Part shown: positions 44,135-52,467 of the stretch, in pieces
How positions within the stretch are numbered: the stretch's first letter is position 1
How the letters are laid out: every line of letters begins with the position of its first letter
Assembly (NCBI RefSeq): GCF_024346755.1
Contig: NZ_AP024861.1
Span: 3,720,001 to 3,784,000, forward strand
Direction of reading: 5' to 3'
DNA length: 64,000 nt
Source: Vibrio aerogenes
Lineage (GTDB): Bacteria; Pseudomonadota; Gammaproteobacteria; Enterobacterales; Vibrionaceae
The notes under the pieces: generated by a model
What the model was told of the DNA's origin: nothing
The model's input: the letters and a program-made list of their open reading frames with translations, nothing else
Database searches by the model: none
Program-made: the position numbers and the translations under genes

Positions 44135-45046
44135 ATGTCACTGGTTCGTTTACGTACATTTATTGAAGTTTACCGGCAAGGTTCTATCAGCGGCGCAGCG
44201 CGGTCACTCAATCTGACTCAGCCTGCGGTGTCACAGCATATTGCCGGGCTGGAAGTCGCCATTGGCCGGAATTTATTTGAACGCCAGCCGGATGGCGTGA
44301 AGCCGACATCAACCGCCGACGATCTGGCAGCTGACATCGGTGATAAGCTGGACAGTGCCGAAGCCGCACTCGCCTCGGCACGGGCCAGATCAATGGATGT
44401 CGCCGGTGCCTTACAGATTATCGGCCACGCCGATTTTATGGCAGAAGTGCTGGCGAAAGAGCTGACGCCATTGCTGGAAGACGGAATCCGGGTGCGCATG
44501 CATACCGGCGACGGTCCGATGGTCAATCAGATGTTACTGGAAGGCCACTGCGATCTGGGGATTTCAGCCCATCCGGTGACCGACAGCCGGCTGAAAAGCG
44601 AGTTAATTCTGACGGATAAAGTACTGGCCGTTGCCGCACCATCAGTGGCTGAACGGCTGAATCAGTCCGGCGATTTACTGACCGCAATGACCCGGGAACC
44701 TCTGGTTGCTTACAATCTTGAACTCTCGCTCATTGATAACTGGCTGGCGAAGAATAAGCTGTCTGCCACACAGGTCATTCCATCCGTCGTTGCGCAGGAC
44801 ATGCGGGCATTAAGAAGCGTGCTGATTCAGGGATTTGGCTGGTCAGTGTTGCCACACTATCTCTGTCAGTCGCAGATTGATACCGGTGAACTCGCCATCA
44901 TCCACCCACCGACAGGCGACACTGAGATTCACTATTATCTGATCTGGCCCCCCAGTGCATTGCGTCAGGTTCGGGTGGCTCATGCCAGGCAAATCTTACT
45001 ACGGCATATACGGCACCATGAAATACAGACCGCTCTACCCAAGTGA
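44135..45046 (+). CDS. LysR family regulator, probable aldehyde dehydrogenase regulator
   Basis: 303 residues from ATG 44135; a longer in-frame reading (from 44018) would add a hydrophobic stretch foreign to the family. N-terminal winged helix (LRTFIEVYRQGSISGAARSL, TQPAVSQHIAGLE) and C-terminal ligand domain of periplasmic-binding type (about 90-295). Divergent from the aldehyde dehydrogenase, so likely its regulator. The last codons and stop (LPK-stop) fall inside a palindromic intergenic repeat. Confidence 0.9.
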   Translation: MSLVRLRTFIEVYRQGSISGAARSLNLTQPAVSQHIAGLEVAIGRNLFERQPDGVKPTSTADDLAADIGDKLDSAEAALASARARSMDVAGALQIIGHADFMAEVLAKELTPLLEDGIRVRMHTGDGPMVNQMLLEGHCDLGISAHPVTDSRLKSELILTDKVLAVAAPSVAERLNQSGDLLTAMTREPLVAYNLELSLIDNWLAKNKLSATQVIPSVVAQDMRALRSVLIQGFGWSVLPHYLCQSQIDTGELAIIHPPTGDTEIHYYLIWPPSALRQVRVAHARQILLRHIRHHEIQTALPK

Positions 45047-45060
45047 CCTCAGGATGCATG
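45033..45060. repeat. Palindromic repeat, half-site (copy C), overlapping a stop codon
   Basis: CTACCCAAGTGACCTCAGG then ATGCATG: the reverse complement of copies A and B with minor changes. The TGA of the LysR gene is the TGA inside the repeat. Confidence 0.8.
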
Positions 45061-45211
45061 TTCAGCGGGAATTGATGGGTTGCCAGAGTAAAAAATAGCC
45101 TCCGGCAGGAACGGCGATGAAAGATAAACACGCTCCAGGAAAGACTGATTCAGCCGGATCTGACCCGTTGAATCCAGGTCAGACCGGCATGCCAGTATCA
45201 TCTACTCTTGA

Positions 45212-45269
45212 TCAAAGATAAAAACGTTAATCAGAGATAAGAACGTGGCTCAGAGATAAGAAAGTGCAT
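45212..45269. repeat. Tandem array 19-20 bp x 3 spanning the TauD-like stop codon
   Basis: Units start 45212, 45231 and 45250, around TCAGAGATAAGAACGTGGC. The rightmost unit contains the minus-strand stop (45250-45252) and the codons for NALSYL; the other two lie downstream of the gene. Confidence 0.9.
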
Positions 45270-46155
45270 TAAAGATCGTGCGGTTTTTATCTTCTATTTT
45301 GCGTCTGCCATGCATCACGCGGGTATTATCAATCATCACAATATCGCCTTCCTGCCAGTTAACCTCGTACGTAAACGTCTCGCACAGCTGTTCCATTTGC
45401 GCCAGCAGCGCTTCAGGAATCGATGTCCCATCAGTAAAGGTAATCACCGGCTTTTCGTAATGAGTCGATGGCCCGAAAATACTATTGGCGAAATTGTATT
45501 TTTCATCGGCATTGACATGGCTCTTCCGGATAGCCGGGGTACGAAAGCTGTACTGAATGGAGTGATCCTCATTCAAACGAATCTCTGATGATCCGGACTG
45601 CTCTGTCAACCGGAGCAGATGATCCAGTTGTATCTCTTCAATACAGGACGGCGCATCCGCTTGTCCGGCTAATGCGTGAAACGCAAAGCGCTGCCACTTT
45701 TGCTCTTCCACCTGACGTGTATAAACAATGTCTTGCTCAAGAAATATGGCTTTCTGTGCATCACTCATGTGGTCATACACCTGTTTTCCGTCACACACGG
45801 TTGTCTGAGAGCCATAAGCAGGCGCATCCTGACAATAAAACCAGCATAAGTCCGGCCAGAAAGGGCTGTTCCCGTTTTCACAATGCAGACCAATTTTGTC
45901 ATACCCGGCATCCACTTTCTGCGCCGTATCGCCATCGAAAGTCCGGGCCGGGTCCAGGCTGATCCGGCTGCTTGTCTGCCGTACCAGTTCTGAAAAACAG
46001 CTGATACTGTGCTCAAAATCTCTGAGAACGATGTATCCATGCGCTGCAAGTTTCTCAAGCAAATAACCTGGCTCAGGCAAAGATGTTTTATCTGTATCAA
46101 GTGGCTTGATCACCAGCCCTGTTTTCTGATGATGATAAGATTCAGCAAACTGCAT
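45250..46155 (-). CDS. TauD/TfdA family Fe(II)/2-oxoglutarate oxygenase
   Basis: 301 residues. Double-stranded beta-helix oxygenase with the iron triad H91-x-E93 (GLHCEN) and distal His about 282 (DNTRVMHGRR); the HxE form is that of clavaminate synthase-like members rather than the HxD of TauD. A downstream Arg for 2-oxoglutarate is present (RRKI, NRTIF). Likely hydroxylates or desaturates a small molecule made by the two preceding genes, with which it overlaps by 14 bases. Last gene of the operon. It carries a tandem array over its stop codon. Confidence 0.88.
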   Translation of the reverse strand: MQFAESYHHQKTGLVIKPLDTDKTSLPEPGYLLEKLAAHGYIVLRDFEHSISCFSELVRQTSSRISLDPARTFDGDTAQKVDAGYDKIGLHCENGNSPFWPDLCWFYCQDAPAYGSQTTVCDGKQVYDHMSDAQKAIFLEQDIVYTRQVEEQKWQRFAFHALAGQADAPSCIEEIQLDHLLRLTEQSGSSEIRLNEDHSIQYSFRTPAIRKSHVNADEKYNFANSIFGPSTHYEKPVITFTDGTSIPEALLAQMEQLCETFTYEVNWQEGDIVMIDNTRVMHGRRKIEDKNRTIFNALSYL

Positions 46156-47707
46156 TCTGTGCTCCCTTGTATGTTGACATAAATTCAGCGATTACTTTGC
46201 GACGGGGACGACCGGTCACCGTAAATAAACGGCGAACCACTGACTCACTATGAGGAATAAATAAAGGATTGCGGATATGTTCAATCTGATTGAGATGCTG
46301 CACAGCATAATCCTGTACAGACTGTCTGAGTTTGCCGGGATCGGCCTGTGGGTCAACAATGAAAATACCCTGAAGGAACTGGTCCTGGTCACCGTAGACA
46401 ATCACATTGAAGATTCCGGGTAAAGTCTGATAAGCCGACTCCAGCCACTCCGGAGAAATATTGCGGCCATTGGCGGTAATAATCATGGTTTTCTTTCTGC
46501 CGGTCACAGAGATATACCCCTCTTGATCCTGACTCGCCAGATCACCGGTATGCAGCCAGCCATCATCATCAAGATCACAACAGCTTGGATCGTTCTGATT
46601 CGCATACCCGGCAAATAATGAGCTGCTGCGAATGCAAAGCTCTCCATCACCGGCAATCCTGACCTCAACATGCCTGAGTGGTTTCCCCACGGTGCCAATA
46701 CGATTCGCGCCCCGGTGATTCCAGGTCGCTACAGAGCTGTTTTCACTCAGTCCATATCCCTGATAAACCGGAATGCCGTAACCATCCAGCTCAAGCAGCG
46801 TCTCTTTTGTGACCGGGGCTCCACCCGCAGCCAGCAGCGGCACACGTGCACTGCCAAACAGGGCTTGAACCCGTTCATCATGCTGATCATATTGACGCGC
46901 TTTTTCTGCCAGCGCATCAACAAGTGCAGGGGTCAGTGTCATGGCTGACGGGGCGGTCTGATGGATTAAATTCAACCGTTGCTCCGCTGTCACGCCGGGA
47001 TCTCCCAGCGGGGCCATATCCGCAGGAGGCATCAATAAACATCCACCGCTGGTTAACGGCATATAAATGGCCGTTACCTGCTCAATCAGCAGGCTCAAAG
47101 GCACCAGATTCAGATAACACTGATAGTCATCCTGATTGACACATGCCCGAAGAGAGCGGACCAACTCATTTAACCCCTCACTGCGAATCCGGACGCCTTT
47201 TGGCGTTGATGTGGTCCCCGAGGTATGAATCACTTTGATAACCTGGTCCTGCTGTGCAGGCAGAAATTCAGTCAACGGTTCATCTTTGCGTAACTCACCG
47301 GAACAGACACCGACCGCCAGCGTGATTTCTGGTAGTGTCACAGCCTGTTGCCGCCATTGCTCCAGTCTGTCGGCACCTGTTTCATCCGTCAGAATGATCT
47401 TGCATGATGACAGTAAAAATGCAGCCTGTTCAGCAGAAAATGCCAACGGCACCGGGACTTCAATCTGATCAGATAACATCAGTGCAATATCAGCAACAAC
47501 CCACGCCGGGGTATTGCCCATCACGATCCCGATATGGCTTCGGGGCTCAGCATATTCAGACAATTGCCGGGCCAGGTAAGCGGCTTCTGAAATCAGTGTT
47601 TCATAACTCAACACCAGCTTTTGACCACATGACTGATCAAGTTGAATCACCGCCGGAGCGTGGGGGGATAATGTCGCTTGTTTCAGAACAGAATAAATAA
47701 TGTTCAT
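46142..47707 (-). CDS. AMP-forming acyl/aryl-acid ligase
   Basis: 521 residues, ANL superfamily. Motifs in order: IHTSGTTSTPKG (P-loop), YQGYGLSEN, LHTGDLASQDQEGYISVTGRKK, and the C-terminal Lys in GRPRRKVI. Activates a carboxylic acid as the adenylate and transfers it to CoA or a carrier. No carrier domain is fused. Start overlaps the stop of the hemolysin-family gene (ATGA). Together with that predicted GNAT-type acyltransferase and the following oxygenase it suggests synthesis and oxidation of an acylated small molecule. Fatty acid length or substrate cannot be inferred. Confidence 0.88.
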   Translation of the reverse strand: MNIIYSVLKQATLSPHAPAVIQLDQSCGQKLVLSYETLISEAAYLARQLSEYAEPRSHIGIVMGNTPAWVVADIALMLSDQIEVPVPLAFSAEQAAFLLSSCKIILTDETGADRLEQWRQQAVTLPEITLAVGVCSGELRKDEPLTEFLPAQQDQVIKVIHTSGTTSTPKGVRIRSEGLNELVRSLRACVNQDDYQCYLNLVPLSLLIEQVTAIYMPLTSGGCLLMPPADMAPLGDPGVTAEQRLNLIHQTAPSAMTLTPALVDALAEKARQYDQHDERVQALFGSARVPLLAAGGAPVTKETLLELDGYGIPVYQGYGLSENSSVATWNHRGANRIGTVGKPLRHVEVRIAGDGELCIRSSSLFAGYANQNDPSCCDLDDDGWLHTGDLASQDQEGYISVTGRKKTMIITANGRNISPEWLESAYQTLPGIFNVIVYGDQDQFLQGIFIVDPQADPGKLRQSVQDYAVQHLNQIEHIRNPLFIPHSESVVRRLFTVTGRPRRKVIAEFMSTYKGAQNAVC

Positions 47708-48381
47708 ATCGCCACCTGTGTCTCTGACAAATTTGCCTGGTGAATATGCATCAATTCCGGAACCATAAATTTACCGCAATATTTTTCGAAAAGATTTCCG
47801 CACTGCTTCAGTAAAATAATGACGGTTTCAGGTGACTGATCGTAATAGGTTCCCCATATTTCTCTTTCATGCTGAGAAAGCTTCTGAGGTGAAGCATCAC
47901 ATAAATAAACATAGGGAATGTCGTAATGATTAAATAATTTCCTCAAATTTCTGGTTGTCGTGCACAGAATGGCTTTATTTCCCATTAACCATGTAATTAA
48001 AGGCAGCAGATTAATCAAATCTGCCGCTGCAGAGGGCTTATCGGATGCCAGAGAACCTATTTCCACAATCTGGTTTCTGGCAATCGTTTGTGAGGTTGCC
48101 ATCCGGATTTTATCTGTTAACGAATCCTCAAGATACCGTTCAGAAAAGAAGGGCTTATCATCAGATCCAAATGAAATTCCGGCACTGGCCAGTATATTTT
48201 CGTTTGAGATCCCAAAGCTCGAAACAATGATATCCGGCTTTGGTTTTATTTTGGCCTGATAGTTTTTTAAATAGATATCAGATATATAGTCTTTTGCTTT
48301 TTTTGCAGATGAATCACCCGCCCGTACAATTCGGATGTTGATATTATTCAGGCGATGATCTTTAAGAATAAAATTTTTCAT
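47704..48381 (-). CDS. Thermostable hemolysin family protein (predicted GNAT-like acyltransferase)
   Basis: 225 residues from ATG 48381 (a longer frame to 48453 lacks a ribosome-binding site). Matches the thermostable hemolysin family named after V. parahaemolyticus delta-VPH: the core ARNQIVEIGSLASDK (about 101-115) and the NILASAGISFG, ILCTTTRNLRKLFNHYDI stretches. Despite the name, the family is thought to have an acyltransferase-like fold related to autoinducer synthases, and no signal peptide is present here. It opens the three-gene operon and is divergent from an AraC regulator. Confidence 0.82.
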   Translation of the reverse strand: MKNFILKDHRLNNINIRIVRAGDSSAKKAKDYISDIYLKNYQAKIKPKPDIIVSSFGISNENILASAGISFGSDDKPFFSERYLEDSLTDKIRMATSQTIARNQIVEIGSLASDKPSAAADLINLLPLITWLMGNKAILCTTTRNLRKLFNHYDIPYVYLCDASPQKLSQHEREIWGTYYDQSPETVIILLKQCGNLFEKYCGKFMVPELMHIHQANLSETQVAI

Positions 48382-48740
48382 TATTATTTTCTCAACTATA
48401 AAACTTATTCCAACTGACGTATTTACTTCCTGCGATAAATACGTTACTGGCATTTTTATTAGCCGGGAATGTTTTAACAGGACAAAAAACTGTTGAAAGA
48501 AGACATGAGATCGCCGGGAATTATAAGCCAGCTGAATAGACAGATATAACCAGATAACCTGAGGATCTATTTTAAGGTTGCCCGGATGTATAGATAAGTC
48601 ATCACCTATTGTTATTAATAATTCACAAAATGAATGAATTGGGCCGTATTTTTACCAGAACGGGTCAGTTGACAAAGGATCTGTAGTATATATTATGTAC
48701 ATAATTGATATGAACTTGATATCTATCAATATAAATTAGT
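48382..48740. other. Divergent control region of the hemolysin-family operon
   Basis: 359 bases between the operon and the AraC gene; AT-rich, with a strong AraC-gene promoter and a palindrome at its right end. No coding frame seen. Confidence 0.6.
48669..48705 (+). promoter_or_regulatory. Promoter and palindrome upstream of the AraC gene
   Basis: TTGACA (48669-48674), 16-base spacer, TATTAT (48691-48696). The perfect 14-bp palindrome ATTATGTACATAAT (48692-48705) overlaps the -10, a likely repressor site. It is followed by TTGATAT-type repeats up to the start codon. Confidence 0.65.
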
Positions 48741-49550
48741 ATGAATTGTGAAAGTCGTATCAAAATTATCAACTGTTTCACTGAACCGGAGCTTTATGTG
48801 CCAATCACCCTGAAGGATCAATCCGACCTTTTCGCCGTCAAACGCGTCATCGACCATCATGTGACCGAGCTCCCTCACCAACACGCTCAGGGGCAGTTGA
48901 TCTGGATGAAGCAAGGCGTATTATCCGCTCAAACTGATCACCAGCAATGGCTGATTCAGCCTGGAATGCTGATCTGGATTCCTCCTTATGTGACTCATCA
49001 GGCGCACTGCAAACACTCAGCCACGCTATGTGTACTGTATTTGCCACCGGATCTGGCTGAAAGATGGCCCGGTGAGGTTCGTCTGATTCAGGCATCCACA
49101 TTGGCGATTGGCATCATTGATACGTTTCTTCTCCGGGATATTTCCTGCCAAAACAAACAACGTCAGCTGATGACACTGCTGCGGGATGAACTGGAACACA
49201 CACACTGTGATGCGTATATTCTTCCCCTGCCGGAGGATTCCCGTTTGAAAAAGATCACCGATCAGTTAATTCAGCATCCAGCCATGAGAAAAAGCCTGAG
49301 TGAGTGGGGAAGAAAAGTCGGTGCCAGTGAGCGCACATTATCCCGGTTATTTATGAAAGAGACAGGACTGAATTACCGGAGCTGGTGTCATCGTCTCCGT
49401 CATAACGCTACATTGGCAGGCCTGCGTGATGGACTCACCAATGATCAGCTGGCAGAACAACTTGGGCTTTCATCCGGAGATTCGTTGAGTCACTGGGTTC
49501 AGCGCGCTTTCGGCATGTCACCGGGTGCACTTCGCAAGACACTCGTCTGA
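48741..49550 (+). CDS. AraC family transcriptional regulator
   Basis: 269 residues. N-terminal cupin sensor (about 30-110; HQHAQGQLIWMKQGVL, PPYVTHQAHC) and C-terminal double helix-turn-helix (about 185-265; LSEWGRKVGASERTLSRLF, then FGMSPGALR). Architecture of the YidL/NimR-type cupin-AraC regulators. Divergent from the hemolysin-family operon, so the probable regulator. The start has only a weak ribosome-binding site, but the cupin alignment supports it. The gene ends 6 bases from the convergent LysR gene. Confidence 0.9.
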   Translation: MNCESRIKIINCFTEPELYVPITLKDQSDLFAVKRVIDHHVTELPHQHAQGQLIWMKQGVLSAQTDHQQWLIQPGMLIWIPPYVTHQAHCKHSATLCVLYLPPDLAERWPGEVRLIQASTLAIGIIDTFLLRDISCQNKQRQLMTLLRDELEHTHCDAYILPLPEDSRLKKITDQLIQHPAMRKSLSEWGRKVGASERTLSRLFMKETGLNYRSWCHRLRHNATLAGLRDGLTNDQLAEQLGLSSGDSLSHWVQRAFGMSPGALRKTLV

Positions 49551-49556
49551 AACCGG

Positions 49557-50465
49557 TCATTCACCCAGCTGCTGAGACAGATAGTCAACCACCACCCGCA
49601 GCTTCGCCGAAGCTGACAACCGGTCCGGGTAGATCGCCCAGAAATCCGCGGGCTGAGTGTATTCCGGCAGCACCTGTACCAGAGCACCGGCTTCCAGTGC
49701 TTCCCTGACACTCCAGACCGAGCGCAACATAATCCCTGCACCATCCAGGCACCAGCGCTTTGCCACTTCACCATAATTGGTTTTCATCGCAAATGTCACT
49801 TTCGTCTCCACTGCCTGCTGGTCCTGAACCATTTTCTTCTGAAACAACTGCCACTGCTCACCAGCCTGTTCTCTTTCACGGATCAAAATACAACGGTGCT
49901 GTTTCAGATCTTTCAGGGTTTGCGGGTGACCGGCGGCTTCAAGGTAGCCGGGCGAAGCACATAATATCCGGTGGTTGGTATAGATTTTCTTCGCGATCAG
50001 ATCAGAAGGCATCACCGGCCCGGTGCGGATTTCCAGATCAAACCCTTCTGAAATCAGGTCCACCGGACGATCGAGCAACTCCAGATCAATCTCCAGCTCC
50101 GGATATTGTTGCGGTAATCCGGATAACAACGGTGCAACGCAGTGGCTGCCAAAGCCGGTGCTGGTGACAATCCGCAGGGTACCGGTCGGCACCATCTGCT
50201 CATTCTTCAGCGCCTGCATCATCTGTTCTGACACATCGAGCAGCTTTTCCGCCCATTCCAGTGCGACCTTTCCCTGCGTCGTGAGCGCCACATGCCTCGC
50301 TCCCCGGTGAAACAGACGAATCCCCAGCGTGCGTTCCAGCATCGCCACCCGTTTACTGACATAAGCCGGAGATGCGTTCAGCCGTTGGGCTGCCGCAGAA
50401 AAACCGCCGGTTTTGGCGGCCAGTACAAACACTTTGATATCATCAGGATTCGGATAATGACTCAC
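49557..50465 (-). CDS. LysR family regulator (DmlR-like)
   Basis: 302 residues from GTG 50465. Winged helix at the N-terminus (FVLAAKTGGFSAAAQRLN, SPAYVSKRVAMLE), then a LysR substrate domain of the CrgA/DmlR group (RIVTSTGFGSHCVAP, ELLDRPVDLISEGFDLEIRTG). Divergent from a tartrate/D-malate dehydrogenase with 126 bases between, the dmlR-dmlA arrangement of E. coli, so it most likely activates that gene in the presence of D-malate or tartrate. Confidence 0.9.
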   Translation of the reverse strand: MSHYPNPDDIKVFVLAAKTGGFSAAAQRLNASPAYVSKRVAMLERTLGIRLFHRGARHVALTTQGKVALEWAEKLLDVSEQMMQALKNEQMVPTGTLRIVTSTGFGSHCVAPLLSGLPQQYPELEIDLELLDRPVDLISEGFDLEIRTGPVMPSDLIAKKIYTNHRILCASPGYLEAAGHPQTLKDLKQHRCILIREREQAGEQWQLFQKKMVQDQQAVETKVTFAMKTNYGEVAKRWCLDGAGIMLRSVWSVREALEAGALVQVLPEYTQPADFWAIYPDRLSASAKLRVVVDYLSQQLGE

Positions 50466-50591
50466 GATTCGTTACTCTTGCGTTCACAATTTGCGGCTTA
50501 TCACACCAGTTCGTTTGTCATAAGATAACTCAGATTCACACTGTACCCAAAAATTTACTACACCCAATAAGAACATCAACATTCAGGATAA

Positions 50592-51662
50592 ATGATGAAA
50601 ACATTCAATATTGCGGTTATCCCCGGAGACGGCATCGGCAAAGAAGTGATTCCCGAGGGCATCCGGGTACTGGAGGCCGCTGCCGCCAGACACGATATCT
50701 CATTCAACTGGACCGAATTTGACTGGAGCTGTGAAACCTACCAGCAAAAAGGCTATATGATGCCGGAAGATGGCCTTGAGCAGCTCAAAGCATTTGATGC
50801 GATTTATTTAGGCGCAGTTGGCTTTCCCGGTGTGCCGGATCATATCTCGCTGTGGGGATTACTGCTGCCGATTCGCAGAAGCTTTGATCAGTACGTGAAC
50901 CTGCGTCCGGTCCGTTTGTTTGATGGCGTTCCCTGCCCGCTGGCCGGAAAAAAGACCGGCGATATTGATTTTTATGTGGTGCGGGAAAATGTGGAAGGTG
51001 AATACTCCAGCATCGGCGGGGTACAATATGAAGGCACCGATGATGAAATCGTGATTCAGCAAGCCGTGTTTACCCGCAAAGGCACGGACCGGATTCTGAA
51101 ATATGCCTTTGAACTGGCCAGCCAAAGAGACGCGAAAAAAGTCACTTCTGCGACCAAATCCAACGGGATTTTCCACTCCATGCCGTACTGGGATCAGCGC
51201 TTTGAAGCCATGAGCGCACAATATCCGCACATCAAAACCGATCAGTTCCATATCGATATTCTGACGGCGAATTTCGTCCGGATGCCGGAACACTTTGATG
51301 TGGTGGTTGGCTCAAACCTGTTTGGCGATATCCTTTCTGATCTCGGCCCGGCCTGCACCGGCACCATCGGCATCGCCCCTTCAGCAAATATCAATCCGGA
51401 GAAGACCTTTCCGTCGATGTTTGAACCGGTCCACGGCTCTGCGCCGGATATTTATGGTCAGAATATTGCTAACCCGATCGGCACAATCTGGGCTGGCGCT
51501 ATGATGCTGGATCATCTGGGCTGTCCGGCAATCCATCACGATATCCTCAATGCAATTGAAGTCGTCTTGCAGGAGGGATCATGCCGGACCCGCGATATGG
51601 GCGGCAATGCTTCTACCAATGAGTTGACCGAAGCGATTTTGCAGCAAATCAAGTCAGAATAA
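50592..51662 (+). CDS. Tartrate / D-malate dehydrogenase (TtuC/DmlA family)
   Basis: 356 residues of the isocitrate/isopropylmalate dehydrogenase superfamily. NAD-dependent oxidative decarboxylation of D-malate, or oxidation of tartrate, in the TtuC/DmlA group; tartrate enzyme style in LRPVRLFDGVPCPL, DFYVVRENVEGEYS and FEPVHGSAPDIYG. AGGA lies before two adjacent ATG codons; the second (50595) has the better spacing. Fits with the tartrate dehydratase operon a few kb away. The stop codon lies in the first unit of a 22-bp tandem array. Confidence 0.93.
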   Translation: MMKTFNIAVIPGDGIGKEVIPEGIRVLEAAAARHDISFNWTEFDWSCETYQQKGYMMPEDGLEQLKAFDAIYLGAVGFPGVPDHISLWGLLLPIRRSFDQYVNLRPVRLFDGVPCPLAGKKTGDIDFYVVRENVEGEYSSIGGVQYEGTDDEIVIQQAVFTRKGTDRILKYAFELASQRDAKKVTSATKSNGIFHSMPYWDQRFEAMSAQYPHIKTDQFHIDILTANFVRMPEHFDVVVGSNLFGDILSDLGPACTGTIGIAPSANINPEKTFPSMFEPVHGSAPDIYGQNIANPIGTIWAGAMMLDHLGCPAIHHDILNAIEVVLQEGSCRTRDMGGNASTNELTEAILQQIKSE

Positions 51663-51740
51663 ATAACATCTCTGGTCAGAATAAATAACATCTCTGGTCA
51701 GAATAAATAGCATCTCTGGTCAGAATCAATAATATCCGCA
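51653..51740. repeat. Tandem array 22 bp x 4 spanning the dehydrogenase stop codon
   Basis: Units at 51653, 51675, 51697 and 51719, around GTCAGAATAAATAACATCTC plus TG. The first two are identical, the third differs by one base, the last is decayed. The stop TAA is 51660-51662 in unit 1. Confidence 0.97.
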
Positions 51741-51770
51741 CGGGGTGAGTGAGCGCATCTCCACCCCGTG
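51739..51770. terminator. Possible terminator hairpin
   Basis: CACGGGGTG / CACCCCGTG, 14-base loop, no T run; directly after the tandem array. Confidence 0.5.
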
Positions 51771-51864
51771 ATTTCAGGCAGTTATTCACCTGAACCAGCA
51801 ATGTTGCAATATGCATAGCACGTATTTATCATATGTTTACGCCACACGACCCCTTCTGAGTTCA

Positions 51865-52467
51865 ATGGAACGAATCGATTTTACAAACACCAAAGATGAA
51901 GTTGCTGAGATTATCAAACGAGAAATCATTGCCGGCAACATCACTAATCAACATACGATTACCCAAAATTATATTGCCGAACAATTCGGGTTATCGAGAA
52001 TGCCGATTCGTGAAGCGTTTAATACCTTAATTCAGGAAGGCTTAATTATTAAGCTGAATAACCGAAAGTTAAAAGTGGTAGAGATCAACACCCGGACACT
52101 GACAATTTATAATCAGATGTTATCGGCAGCAGAGTACGTGCTGCTCATGAGTTTCCGGGAAGATAAACGGGTTTATCAGACATTATCAGAACAGCTACAG
52201 GCCAGTGGTCATCCACAGCAGGATTTAATTGCGTTTCACCATGCACTGTCAGAGATGACAAGTGATGATTACACCCGCCATTATCATCTCAGTACGCTGA
52301 ATATTTTCTGGATGCACAGTATCCGGTATTGTCATCCCGATTGTGCTCTATCTGTTTCTTATATAAAAAAAGCGCTAGAATTATTACACAACGAAGCCAT
52401 TGATGAGATTCATATTCAATCACTGGTTGCCAGTGCCAACCAGACTATCTTAAATGCAATTAAATGA
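51865..52467 (+). CDS. GntR family regulator with short C-terminal domain
   Basis: 200 residues from ATG 51865 (TGAG ribosome-binding site); a start at 51811 is possible. Clear GntR winged helix at the N-terminus (AEIIKREIIAGNI, YIAEQFGLSRMPIREAFNTLIQEGLI). The C-terminal part of about 125 residues is helical but lacks the His/Asp metal-binding pattern of FCD domains, so ligand binding may be altered or lost. The next GntR gene overlaps by four bases, suggesting the two proteins work as a pair, possibly a heterodimer. Confidence 0.85.
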   Translation: MERIDFTNTKDEVAEIIKREIIAGNITNQHTITQNYIAEQFGLSRMPIREAFNTLIQEGLIIKLNNRKLKVVEINTRTLTIYNQMLSAAEYVLLMSFREDKRVYQTLSEQLQASGHPQQDLIAFHHALSEMTSDDYTRHYHLSTLNIFWMHSIRYCHPDCALSVSYIKKALELLHNEAIDEIHIQSLVASANQTILNAIK

